Assembly (NCBI RefSeq): GCF_001767295.1 | Contig: NZ_CP014944.1 | Location: forward strand, 930,001-994,000 | From: Colwellia sp. PAMC 20917 | GTDB lineage: Bacteria; Pseudomonadota; Gammaproteobacteria; Enterobacterales; Alteromonadaceae | Reading direction: 5' to 3' | Length of the DNA: 64,000 bases | In this document: positions 19,049-27,353 of the stretch, in pieces | How positions within the stretch are numbered: position 1 is the stretch's first letter | How the letters are laid out: every line of letters starts with the position of its first letter | Position numbers and translations under genes: made by a program | Notes under the pieces: model-generated | The model's input: the letters and a program-made list of their open reading frames with translations, nothing else | What the model was told of the DNA's origin: nothing | Database searches by the model: none

Positions 19049-19529
19049 AAGGCGCTCTGGTTAACTGTACTAATTAAGGGCGGCAAATTTAATATAAAGT
19101 GAGGCAGAATGCTACTTTTTACGACAATTATCGCCTTAATTTGTGTAACAATTATTAAAGATAGAATAGATTAATAATTCACGTTTAAAAAACAAGCGCT
19201 TCGAGCAAATAACAAGCGGAAAATATAAAAAGTCTAGCCGGTGAATTTTTATTATAATTAACACCTATACGCATTTAGCGCCGCAAACTATCTTAATATC
19301 GACCCTTTTGTATCACTAAATTAACTGACCTTTCTTTAACCTCCTTATCAATAACTAAAACATTGACCGGCATCAAGTCTGCGTTCAAATAATTACGCAA
19401 CGGCATAAATAACAGTTCAAGATCAATATTAGAGACAAAAAACTTGATAAAATGACGTCATAGATAACGCTATAGATAACGAGAAGGACAATAAGTCACT
19501 ACGTTTTATGACTCAATGAGAACAAACTT
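19049..19529. other. Intergenic region between division cluster and GIY-YIG-like copy 2
   Basis: No ORF or clear hairpin. It must hold the promoter of the zapB-like/zapA operon. An FNR-like half-matched palindrome TTGAC-CGGC-ATCAA lies at 19363-19376 (one mismatch to TTGATnnnnATCAA), and the decamer ATAGATAACG occurs twice at about 19460-19482. Neither is strong enough to call. Confidence 0.35.
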
Positions 19530-19868
19530 ATGCGCTTAAAAAATTCTCGCTTGGTTAACCCACTTGATAATTTTTCGTTTGGCAATGTCTACATAATGAC
19601 ACATTCTATTTTTTCAAATGTAATTAGAATAGGTTGTACTTCAAGCAATACTGAAGAATATGCAAAGTCGCTTTCAAAAAAGAGCCCAGGCCATTATCAA
19701 CTCTTTTTTTCTTTGGCATGCGAAAATCCGTGTAAAGTTAAAAAGCAGATAAGACAGTATTTTGATGCGAAAAAATACGTTAACGAGTTTTATAAAGTAT
19801 CGCCTGAAATAGCAAGAAACCTATTAAAAAGAGAAGTGTTAAAAATACCCGTTTTAAGCGTGCACTAA
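19530..19868 (+). CDS. GIY-YIG/T5orf172-like small protein (copy 2)
   Basis: Paralog (112 aa) of the protein at 8541-8861. Shared segments are GNVYxMTHSxFSxVIRIGCT, SLACxNPCxxKKxIRxY and YVNEFYxVSxExAxxLLKRE. As in copy 1, the Arg expected in an active GIY-YIG nuclease is replaced by Tyr (EEYAKSL), while the Glu of VNEFY is kept. The N-terminal dozen residues before FGNVY have no counterpart, so the true start may lie further in. The paralogs are on the same strand with unrelated neighbours, which suggests dispersed duplication. Confidence 0.68.
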   Translation: MRLKNSRLVNPLDNFSFGNVYIMTHSIFSNVIRIGCTSSNTEEYAKSLSKKSPGHYQLFFSLACENPCKVKKQIRQYFDAKKYVNEFYKVSPEIARNLLKREVLKIPVLSVH

Positions 19869-20028
19869 ACTATTTTTATAGGGTTGATTTTAATAAGTAC
19901 TGATTAATAAACTATTAAGATAACGGTCAACATTATGGAAATAACAGATCGGTTATAAGCGCCTATAGATAAAAGTGACTTTTTTCATTTTAAAACTCAT
20001 CGCTAATGGCGCTTTTTATTGTCAATAA

Positions 20029-20304
20029 TTATGCAAATAAGTCACTTGCTTCAGGGTGTTTTTCTAAATATTTGATAATGTATGAACACTGCGCAACCGC
20101 TTTTTTATTATCAATTTTTATCTGCTGAAGAACATCTTCTAACAGTGTTTTTGCTAGGCCTTTCCCCGCTAGCTCATCAGGAACAATAGTATGGGTTAAG
20201 TACATATTACCGTTTTGATCATCGTAAGTGATATAAGCAACCGCGCCATCGATATGGTATTCGTATTTACATTCGTTTGCGTTATGTATGAGCGTGTAAG
20301 ACAT
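20029..20304 (-). CDS. Small GNAT acetyltransferase (YidJ/Gtn-like, PF14542)
   Basis: Compact single-domain N-acetyltransferase of 91 aa. It has the short-GNAT pattern: strand AVAYITYDD, strand YLTHTIVPDELAGKGLAKTLLEDVL with the acetyl-CoA loop (GKGLAKTL), and the end AQCSYIIKYLEKHPE typical of PF14542. Substrate unknown. It lies alone, divergent from cbpA. Confidence 0.88.
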   Translation of the reverse strand: MSYTLIHNANECKYEYHIDGAVAYITYDDQNGNMYLTHTIVPDELAGKGLAKTLLEDVLQQIKIDNKKAVAQCSYIIKYLEKHPEASDLFA

Positions 20305-20502
20305 TATGTTTCCTTAAAAGAGATTAAAACGACTTCTTTAAAAAATAGCATGAAAGATCTAAGTCTACCTGCCATATTTTATTGAAAGTGTCACATTACT
20401 GACATTCATCATATTTATTTATTCTTATAATAACACCATCAAATTGGACTAGTTAACATTAGGCCAATATTTATCTGCCGGTTTACTACGCAGGAGTTCA
20501 CT

Positions 20503-21465
20503 GTGAATTATAAAGATTATTACAAAATTATGGGCGTTGATAAAACGTCGTCTCAGGATGAAATTAAAACATCATATCGGAAATTAGCACGAAAGTTTCA
20601 TCCCGATGTCAGTAAAGAAAAAGATGCAGAAGCTCGCTTTAAAGACATTAATGAAGCCTATGACGTGTTGCGCGATAAAGAAAAGCGCGCCGCTTATGAC
20701 CAACTGGGTAGTAATTGGAAGGCGGGCCAAGCAGGCTTTACCCCGCCACCTAAATGGCAAGAGCAATATCAGCAAGGTAATGGTAGTTTTAATGCCGGCG
20801 GTCAAGGCAACTTTAGTGATTTTTTTGAATCATTATTTGGTGGCGGCTTCAACGCAAACCAGCATTCATCGCGTGGTCCTCAGTCTAGGCAAGGGCAAGA
20901 CAGTCATGCAAAAGTATTAATTGACTTACCTGATGCATATACCGGCGCAACTCGAAGCTTTACCTTGCAAGATCAAGTGGTTGATGAACATGGACAAGCA
21001 CAATCAAAAGCGCGAACCTTGAAAGTAAGTATTCCAAAAGGTATTAAACCTGGACAGAAAATTCGTTTACAAAAGCAAGGTGAAACAGGTTTTGGCGGCG
21101 CCAACAATGGTGACTTATATATTGAAGTGGGCTTTAACCCTAACCCATTATATACCATTGAAGGGCAAGACATCACCACCGAGCTTACTATTAGCCCATG
21201 GCAAGCAGCACTAGGTGAAAAAGTAAAAGTGCCAACACCAACAGGAACAATTGATTTAAGTCTGCCTAAATTGGTGAGTAGTGGCGCTAAAATGCGTCTA
21301 AAAGGTCGGGGCTTACCAGGTAAAATTGCTGGAGACTTTTTTGTAAAACTCAAAATTGTTTTTCCAAAAAGCTTATCCACAGCAGAAGAAGCGCTATATC
21401 AATCTTTAAAAGTACTCGCAAATGATGCTAGCAAAGATGAAAGTGAAGATATAAAGGTTAAGTAA
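20503..21465 (+). CDS. cbpA: CbpA-type curved-DNA-binding J-domain protein
   Basis: DnaJ-class co-chaperone of 320 aa that stimulates DnaK and, in E. coli, binds curved DNA in stationary phase. The J domain (about residues 1-68) has the HPD motif in KFHPDVSKE; a Gly/Phe-rich region follows (GNGSFNAGGQGNFSDFFE); the zinc finger of DnaJ is absent; the C-terminal domains follow (GDLYIEVGFNPNPLY). The GTG start at 20503 is preceded by CAGGAG. No cbpM is adjacent. A dnaK gene without its own dnaJ lies 30 kb away. Confidence 0.92.
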   Translation: MNYKDYYKIMGVDKTSSQDEIKTSYRKLARKFHPDVSKEKDAEARFKDINEAYDVLRDKEKRAAYDQLGSNWKAGQAGFTPPPKWQEQYQQGNGSFNAGGQGNFSDFFESLFGGGFNANQHSSRGPQSRQGQDSHAKVLIDLPDAYTGATRSFTLQDQVVDEHGQAQSKARTLKVSIPKGIKPGQKIRLQKQGETGFGGANNGDLYIEVGFNPNPLYTIEGQDITTELTISPWQAALGEKVKVPTPTGTIDLSLPKLVSSGAKMRLKGRGLPGKIAGDFFVKLKIVFPKSLSTAEEALYQSLKVLANDASKDESEDIKVK

Positions 21466-21493
21466 AGTATTTAGCCTCTGCTGAGGGGAAAGA

Positions 21494-21874
21494 CTAACGG
21501 GTAATGGTTCGCAACAAAGTAACATATTTTTGATAACCGGTATTATTGAAGTTATTCGAATGATAATTCATAAAACCATGTAGGTACTCTACTTGTGTAA
21601 TTTTAACATTAGCTTTAGCTTCAAGCTTTTTTATAAGTTCGATAACATCAAAATGAGCTTCATTTTTAGGAAAGATTAAATTTATTTTAAAACACGGGTC
21701 TATTTGGCTGAAATTTCTTATTTGTGAGCTATAAAAACAAAAAGCTTGTTTGATAAAATTATTTTCATTGGTTTGAGAAATTCTCCAAATAGCCGATGCC
21801 CCAATATTAAACCCAATGAGTGTTGTTTTGCCATCAAGTGAAGCTGACGTTTCAGTTTTAAATGTAAGGGTGTC
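21494..21874 (-). pseudogene. 5'-truncated dienelactone hydrolase-family pseudogene
   Basis: An open frame on the minus strand ends at TAG (21494-21496) but has no start: it meets an in-frame TGA at 21875-21877. The readable part has the nucleophile-elbow segment LIGFNIGASAIWRIS, then INLIFPKNEAHFD and the C-terminal HGFMN motif with the catalytic His, as in dienelactone hydrolases. Asn occupies the position of the Cys/Ser nucleophile. The N-terminal part is lost where the TPR-GGDEF gene region begins, so the gene is a remnant. Confidence 0.7.
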
Positions 21875-21931
21875 TCAAGCCATATAGCCAATTATAACCT
21901 TCTAATTTTATCTCATCACCTAATAAATTAA

Positions 21932-23881
21932 TTAACTAACTAAATTATTAATCAGTTGGTTACGCCCAAGCTCTTTAGCTTTGTATAAGTGTATGTCCGT
22001 CTGCTTTATAAGCTCCTCTTCTGATTCTGTACTCATATTGAAAGCGCAAATTCCTGCACTCATAGTCACAACAGAAAACTCACTTTCCTTATGCTCGATA
22101 TTCAAATTATTGATTTCATTTTGAATGCGTGTAAATGTATTATTAATTGAATTTAAATCATGATTATTGAATATTATTGCGAACTCCTCCCCACCATATC
22201 GGTACACTCTATCTTCATCTCTAATAGATTCCTTCAATACTGATGCAATGCTTTTTAGTGCATCATCACCAGCCACATGCCCATAGGTATCGTTATATAA
22301 TTTAAAATAATCTACATCAGCCATTAAAAGAGAAAACGTTCCTAAACCTTGCTTTGATTCTTGCCAGACCTTTGCTAAATCTCTATCAAAACTTCTTCGA
22401 TTATGAACACCTGTCAAACCATCTAACAAGCTTAATTCTTCAAGCTTACGGTTAGCTGACTCTAATTCATGGGTACGTTGCTTAACTTGTTTTTCTAATC
22501 TCTTTTTTAAAAGCTGATCTCGATTACGAAGATACAAGAAAAAACCGAATATAAATAAAAGAACCAAACTTATAATAATGTTATTTCTAAACTGCATTTC
22601 TTGTTCTTTTTCAACTTGAAGTAATTTTTTATTTAAGGTTAATTCACTAACTTGGCGAGTTAATTGCTGACTTTCATAGTTTTTCAACTGTAAGTTTAAA
22701 GACTCATTTAATGTGCTTGAAAGGTTAAGATTATAATTTTTCTTTAAATTGTTTTGATAAGAAATCAAAAAAGATATAGCCTTATTATGAGTTCCACCAA
22801 CCGCATAAAATAAAGACTGCAAAGCAATGTTTTCATCAAGTGTATCAATATTATTATTTTCATTAGCGACAACATTCGACTGTACTAAATAGCTCTGAGC
22901 ATTAAGTATGTCGCCTTTATGAAATAAAGCTTTTGCATATTCAGTTAAAATAGCAGAGTAAAACCACATATCTTCTGATGCTAGCATTTTACTCTTTTGA
23001 AGATATACAATTGCTTCGTTAGGCTTGTCAGTTGAGTTATATACCTTCGCTAAACTAAAATAATATCTAGACAATAACCAATGCTCATCACTCCCCTCAA
23101 AAGAAATAATGGCATCTAAAAGATAAGACTCCGCTAATTTATATTCTCTTTGCTTAAAATATAATTCTCCTAGATAGCCTTTCCTACGAGCTATACCGTT
23201 ATCATTTTCTGATTTTTCTTCTATTTTTAAAATTTCTTCAAAATATATTATCGCTTTTTCAAAATCACCAAATTTTTCATACAAATTAGCAATATTACTC
23301 AAAGTCCATGATAGTTGTTTATCAGAATCATGCTGCCTGAATATTGAAGCCGAGAGTAAGTAATACTTTAATGCATCTTGCGGTTCATTAAGGTAATAAT
23401 GCGAAGTTCCCATCCAGTCGAGTGTTTCTGCTTGTTTAAGTGAAGTATCTATAGATTTGAAGTGTGATAAGGCTTTTTTCCCTAATACTAAAGCTTCATC
23501 ATAATTCCCTGTTACTGTTTGGTAAGCCCCTAAATCTGAGTAAGCTACTGCTTTTTCATCTGATAAATTGTGATTTTCAGCAATTGATAATGTAAGGTTT
23601 GCATGAGTTATCGCTTTATCATTTTTACCAATAATAAAATATGAATCACCGATTTTTTGATGTAACCAAAACCTTTGGTGGTGCGTTAAATTTTTATTTT
23701 TTAATAGTTTTTCTAATTCTTCAATAACTGTTTCCTTATTATCTAGTTGCTCTATTTTGGCTAACTTATTTTCGAATACGTCATCTTGAGAAAATGCATT
23801 AAACACAACGAAAATATAGATAGTAAATACGATAAAAGGGATCAGGTGTCGATTATGGGAATTATTTAATTGATTTATCAA
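21932..23881 (-). CDS. TPR-repeat membrane diguanylate cyclase (GGDEF)
   Basis: Sensor cyclase of 649 aa that makes c-di-GMP. Residues about 8-30 are a signal or anchor; about 40-400 are tetratricopeptide-like helical repeats, probably periplasmic; a transmembrane helix follows near 430-452 (IIISLVLLFIFGFFLYL), then a coiled coil and the GGDEF domain. The active site is GGEEF and an inhibitory I-site RDED lies five residues before it, so product feedback is likely. Decamer tandem repeats lie just upstream of the start. Confidence 0.92.
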   Translation of the reverse strand: MINQLNNSHNRHLIPFIVFTIYIFVVFNAFSQDDVFENKLAKIEQLDNKETVIEELEKLLKNKNLTHHQRFWLHQKIGDSYFIIGKNDKAITHANLTLSIAENHNLSDEKAVAYSDLGAYQTVTGNYDEALVLGKKALSHFKSIDTSLKQAETLDWMGTSHYYLNEPQDALKYYLLSASIFRQHDSDKQLSWTLSNIANLYEKFGDFEKAIIYFEEILKIEEKSENDNGIARRKGYLGELYFKQREYKLAESYLLDAIISFEGSDEHWLLSRYYFSLAKVYNSTDKPNEAIVYLQKSKMLASEDMWFYSAILTEYAKALFHKGDILNAQSYLVQSNVVANENNNIDTLDENIALQSLFYAVGGTHNKAISFLISYQNNLKKNYNLNLSSTLNESLNLQLKNYESQQLTRQVSELTLNKKLLQVEKEQEMQFRNNIIISLVLLFIFGFFLYLRNRDQLLKKRLEKQVKQRTHELESANRKLEELSLLDGLTGVHNRRSFDRDLAKVWQESKQGLGTFSLLMADVDYFKLYNDTYGHVAGDDALKSIASVLKESIRDEDRVYRYGGEEFAIIFNNHDLNSINNTFTRIQNEINNLNIEHKESEFSVVTMSAGICAFNMSTESEEELIKQTDIHLYKAKELGRNQLINNLVS

Positions 23882-23888
23882 AGATAAT

Positions 23889-23926
23889 ATTACTTTTTAT
23901 TACTTTTTATTACTTTTTATTACTTT
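23889..23926. repeat. 10-bp tandem repeat upstream of the TPR-GGDEF gene
   Basis: The decamer ATTACTTTTT occurs in about four tandem copies immediately 5' of the start at 23881. It lies in the leader or promoter, so a change in copy number would alter spacing rather than the reading frame. Confidence 0.8.
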
Positions 23927-24090
23927 AATATTTTATATCATTTAGCCAATTCAATCACAAGAGCTATTCAAGTTTTGAAGTGATAGTTAATAAAAATTAC
24001 ATTGTAATGGATTTCCGAATGAGAGTTGGTGAGCACAAAAGCCCCATAGATGTTTCTTGGCTAAAGTCAGCTAATGGCTAGAACACTAAT

Positions 24091-24110
24091 TAAGCCACCC
24101 ATAATAACTT
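24091..24110 (-). repeat. Inverted REP-like element left of the RAYT gene
   Basis: On the minus strand this reads TTATTATGGGTGGCTTA, matching the core of the four repeats right of the transposase (TTATCATGGGTGGCATA) with few mismatches and in opposite orientation. It may mark the left end of the mobile unit. Confidence 0.55.
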
Positions 24111-24170
24111 GTTTGTTTTTCATACAATAAACTACACTTAATGTACCCTCTTATAAGTGTGGTGATTATT

Positions 24171-25151
24171 ATGCCCAAGCCTCGTTCACAACAAATTAGT
24201 TTATCTGATACGCCGTATTATCATATTTGCAGTCAAACCGTTCGAAAAGCCTTTTTATGTGGTATTGATAAAGAAACCGGTGTCAGTTATGCGCACAGGC
24301 GTCATTGGATTGAACAGCGCATTTTTACATTATCTCAGGTCTTTGCTATTGATATTTGTGCTCACGCTGTTATGAATAATCACTTACATTTAGTCCTTCA
24401 TGTTGATAGTGAACAAGTTAACAACTGGACGACGCTAGAGGTACTGTCCCGTTGGCATAAGTTGTTTAAAGGCACCCTGTTAACCCGTCAATATCAGCGA
24501 CAGCAATCATTAACGACATTCGAAATAGAAATGGTTGAAGAAACAGCACAGGTCTATAAACAACGCTTAATCGATATCAGTTGGTTTATGCGGGCATTAA
24601 ACGAGCCTATTGCTCGACAGGCCAATAAAGAAGATAAATGCACTGGGCACTTTTGGGAAGGACGCTTTAAATCACAAGCCCTGCTCGATGAAGGGGCATT
24701 ACTTGCTTGTATGGCTTATGTAGATTTAAATCCAGTGCGTGCTGGCATTGCCCCAACACCTGAGCAATCGAGCTTTACCAGTATTCAACTGCGTATCAAA
24801 GCAGCCATCATGGGAGAGCAACCGACAACCTTATTACCTTTTACGGGCAATGAACAGCAAGCTAAAACCTCCGGTATCCGCTTTAGCTTGAAGGACTATT
24901 TAACCCTTGTAGATGAAACAGGTCGGGTAATAAGAGCAGACAAACGAGGCGCTATCGAAACTAGAGCCGCAAATATACTGTCAAGACTTCACATCAGCGA
25001 TGAAAGTTGGCTCAAACTCACCACAAACTTTGAAGGTATATTCACGGGCGCGGTGGGCACCGCAGAGCATTTGTGTGAGTTTACTGAGCACGTGGGGTTA
25101 AAGCGCGCACACGGGAAAGCAAATGCTCAAGATTGTTTGAATAGCGCGTAA
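24171..25151 (+). CDS. REP-associated tyrosine transposase (RAYT, Y1 family)
   Basis: HUH single-strand transposase of about 326 aa. The metal-binding HUH motif is in VMNNHLHLVLHV, and DISWFMRALNEPIARQANKE carries the catalytic-Tyr region as seen in RAYTs; WEGRFKSQALLDEGALLACMAYVDLNPVRAG is characteristic of the family. I start at the ATG at 24171 (MPKPRSQQ), which matches family N-termini better than the ATG at 24141. RAYTs act on REP hairpins; four REP-like hairpins lie 170-530 bp downstream. The last codons (CLNSA) are copied downstream in a tandem duplication. Confidence 0.88.
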   Translation: MPKPRSQQISLSDTPYYHICSQTVRKAFLCGIDKETGVSYAHRRHWIEQRIFTLSQVFAIDICAHAVMNNHLHLVLHVDSEQVNNWTTLEVLSRWHKLFKGTLLTRQYQRQQSLTTFEIEMVEETAQVYKQRLIDISWFMRALNEPIARQANKEDKCTGHFWEGRFKSQALLDEGALLACMAYVDLNPVRAGIAPTPEQSSFTSIQLRIKAAIMGEQPTTLLPFTGNEQQAKTSGIRFSLKDYLTLVDETGRVIRADKRGAIETRAANILSRLHISDESWLKLTTNFEGIFTGAVGTAEHLCEFTEHVGLKRAHGKANAQDCLNSA

Positions 25152-25682
25152 ACATAGCTATATTCAAAAACAGCAAGAAAAATACAGCTACCTTGGGGGA
25201 GAAGTAAAGCTTGCCTGAAATTCACTCATTTAGTCAACATCTATAAAAATCGATATACAAAGGCTTACAAGATGAAGTACATGCCTTGTTGCTGACCGTT
25301 TCAGAGTATTATTACTGCGGAGAATTATCATGGGTGGCATAGTAATTTATTTCAGAGCATTATTATTGCTAGAATTATCATGGGTGGCATAGTAATTTCA
25401 AGCTTGTTTGAATAGCGCGTAAACATAACTACATGCTAAGACCGCACTAAAACCACAAGAAAAAATACGGCTACCTTGGGGTAGCAAGCACAGCTTGCCT
25501 GAAATTCACTCATTTAGTCAACATCTATAAAAATCGATATACAAAGGCTTACAAGATGAAGTACATGCCTTGTTGCTGACCGTTTCAGAGTATTATTACT
25601 GCGGAGAATTATCATGGGTGGCATAGTAATTTATTTCAGAGCATTATTATTGCTAGAATTATCATGGGTGGCATAGTAATTT
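25128..25682. repeat. Tandem duplication of the RAYT 3' end plus downstream region
   Basis: Two head-to-tail units, 25128-25398 and 25399-25682. Each starts with the last coding bases of the RAYT (TTGTTTGAATAGCGCGTAAA), passes a variable stretch, and then shares about 190 nearly identical bases from GCTTGCCTGAAATTCACTC to the last GTAATTT. Divergence is limited to about 60-80 bp near the start of each unit, and the second unit is 13-14 bp longer. Confidence 0.9.
25300..25682 (+). repeat. Four REP-like hairpins (candidate RAYT substrates)
   Basis: A 27-bp motif starting GAATTATCATGGG and ending TGGCATAGTAATTT occurs at 25322-25348, 25372-25398, 25606-25632 and 25656-25682. It folds as an imperfect hairpin (AATTA/TAATT outer stem, ATG/CAT inner stem, loop GGTGG). 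GGAG precedes copies 1 and 3 and CTAG copies 2 and 4, comparable to the GGAG/GTAG tetranucleotide found before REP hairpins. Confidence 0.7.
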
Positions 25683-25703
25683 TTAATTAGAGGGGGATTT
25701 CAA

Positions 25704-27353
25704 CTAAATATTTACTAATTCGCCATTTCGTTGATAACGTGTAGACAACGCTCTTTCTAGTTCTGTTATTAAAAGGGGTTTAGGAATAAAGTCATCCATG
25801 CCTACTGCGGCACAATCCTCTCTATCTTTCTTTAGTACATTAGCCGTCATGGCAACAATGATGGGCCGTTTTTGGCCGTAACGTTTGACGATTTCTTTTG
25901 TAGCAGCCAGCCCGTCCATTTCTGGCATTTGTAAATCCATGAAAACAATGCTGTATTTTGCACTATTTAAGGCCTCCAACGCTTCAAGACCATTAGCGGC
26001 AACATTACATTCAAAACCTAATTTAGATAACATCATTTTTACGATGGTCTGATTTATACGTATATCTTCAACAACAAGTATTTTATGATTAAGGTTGATC
26101 GCATTTGATAACTCACCTTTAGAGCTTTTTTGAACACTGGCTTCTTGAATATTCTGATTGGCTTTTAAGGGTAAAGATAAGTGGAATGCTGTACCTTTTT
26201 TTTCTTCGCTTTCGACACTAATGTTGCCACTCAATGCTTTGGCAAGGTTAGCTGAAATAGCAAGTCCTAGACCTGTTCCTCCAAACTTCCTACTCATTGA
26301 ATTATTGGCTTGAGTAAATGGTTGAAATAGATTTTTCTGATCGTGTTTACTAATACCGATTCCCGTATCTTTTACAATTATATTAACTTGATAGAGAGAG
26401 AGACCTTTTTTTTCACATTTCACAGAAATATTAACTTCTCCTACTTCCGTGAATTTAATAGCGTTATTTAATAGGTTAATTATTATTTGTTTTATTCTTG
26501 ATATATCACCGCTAAGTATTACAGGTGTATCGCTATCAAAAAAAGTGGTTATTCTAAGTCCTTTAAGGTCAGCCGCAGTAGAAGATAGTTTAACTACATC
26601 TTCTACTGACTGAATAAGGTTAAAATCAACTTCATCTAACTCCAGATTACCGGTTTCTAAATTACTATAATCTAATATGTCATTGAGTATTTTTAATAAT
26701 TCGTCACTGCTATTGGTTATTGTGCCAAGCATTTCTGATTGTTGGTTATTAAGCTGCGTATCTTTTAGTAACTGTACGATTCCCAAAATACCATTCATTG
26801 GTGTTCTTATTTCATGAGAGATTGTGGCCAAAAACATAGACTTTAGCTTATTGGATTCTTCTAAAATTTCTTTTTCATTTTGTAATTTTCTATTTTTAAA
26901 TTCGTTATTTTTGGTTTCTAATAGTTTTTTTACGGATGCACAAAATAGCTCTAACACAATTGAATTTTGGGAAGAAAAACGTTCAGAACGTTGTAAAAAC
27001 AGTATCAATTTAGAGCCTTTACTGTCTTTATATAACACATTGTAAAATAGGTAATAATCGTTTTCAGATAACGAAATGCGCATGTTTTTAGTATAGTCTA
27101 CAATCGGTAGTTGGGTTAACGATTCGAAATCATGGTTTGTATCCTCGTTATTTAAAACGAGTTCAAGGTGACATTTTGTAGAATTTTCTAGAATAATACA
27201 TAGATCAAAATTGATAATCCACATCAATTTATCGACAGACTGACTAATTATTTTACTGACATCTACAGAAGGATTGATACTATCTTCTGCCATTGTATTT
27301 GTTAACTCAATTAAAGATGCTAATTGGTATGTATCAATTAGGTTATTAGGCAT
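25704..27353 (-). CDS. Soluble hybrid sensor histidine kinase (GAF-like, HisKA, HATPase, REC)
   Basis: Cytosolic hybrid kinase of 549 aa without transmembrane segments. Residues about 15-150 look like a degenerate GAF-type sensor; a coiled coil leads to HisKA with the H box ATISHEIRTPMNG (near residue 180). HATPase motifs are NLLNNAIKF (N box), DTGIGI (G1) and GGTGLGLAI (G2). A C-terminal REC domain has VVEDIRINQ, phosphoacceptor Asp in VFMDLQMPEMDG and Lys in FIPKPL. Its start overlaps the upstream AhpD-like gene by 8 nt, so the two are coupled. No DNA-binding regulator is adjacent, so output must pass to a distant phosphotransfer protein or regulator. Confidence 0.93.
   Translation of the reverse strand: MPNNLIDTYQLASLIELTNTMAEDSINPSVDVSKIISQSVDKLMWIINFDLCIILENSTKCHLELVLNNEDTNHDFESLTQLPIVDYTKNMRISLSENDYYLFYNVLYKDSKGSKLILFLQRSERFSSQNSIVLELFCASVKKLLETKNNEFKNRKLQNEKEILEESNKLKSMFLATISHEIRTPMNGILGIVQLLKDTQLNNQQSEMLGTITNSSDELLKILNDILDYSNLETGNLELDEVDFNLIQSVEDVVKLSSTAADLKGLRITTFFDSDTPVILSGDISRIKQIIINLLNNAIKFTEVGEVNISVKCEKKGLSLYQVNIIVKDTGIGISKHDQKNLFQPFTQANNSMSRKFGGTGLGLAISANLAKALSGNISVESEEKKGTAFHLSLPLKANQNIQEASVQKSSKGELSNAINLNHKILVVEDIRINQTIVKMMLSKLGFECNVAANGLEALEALNSAKYSIVFMDLQMPEMDGLAATKEIVKRYGQKRPIIVAMTANVLKKDREDCAAVGMDDFIPKPLLITELERALSTRYQRNGELVNI

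Noticed and set aside
19363-19376. FNR-like palindrome TTGACCGGCATCAA
   Set aside because: One mismatch to consensus and 150 bp from the nearest start; a single site of this kind is expected by chance in AT-rich intergenic DNA.
25329-25395. 20-codon ORF MGGIVIYFRALLLLELSWVA inside the REP-like repeats
   Set aside because: It starts and ends within the duplicated hairpin motifs and its GGAG is better explained as the REP tetranucleotide.
25300-25682. Four regularly placed repeats considered as a CRISPR array
   Set aside because: The sequence between repeats is itself duplicated rather than unique, spacing alternates between 50 and 234 bp, and no cas gene is present. A REP-like/RAYT explanation fits better.
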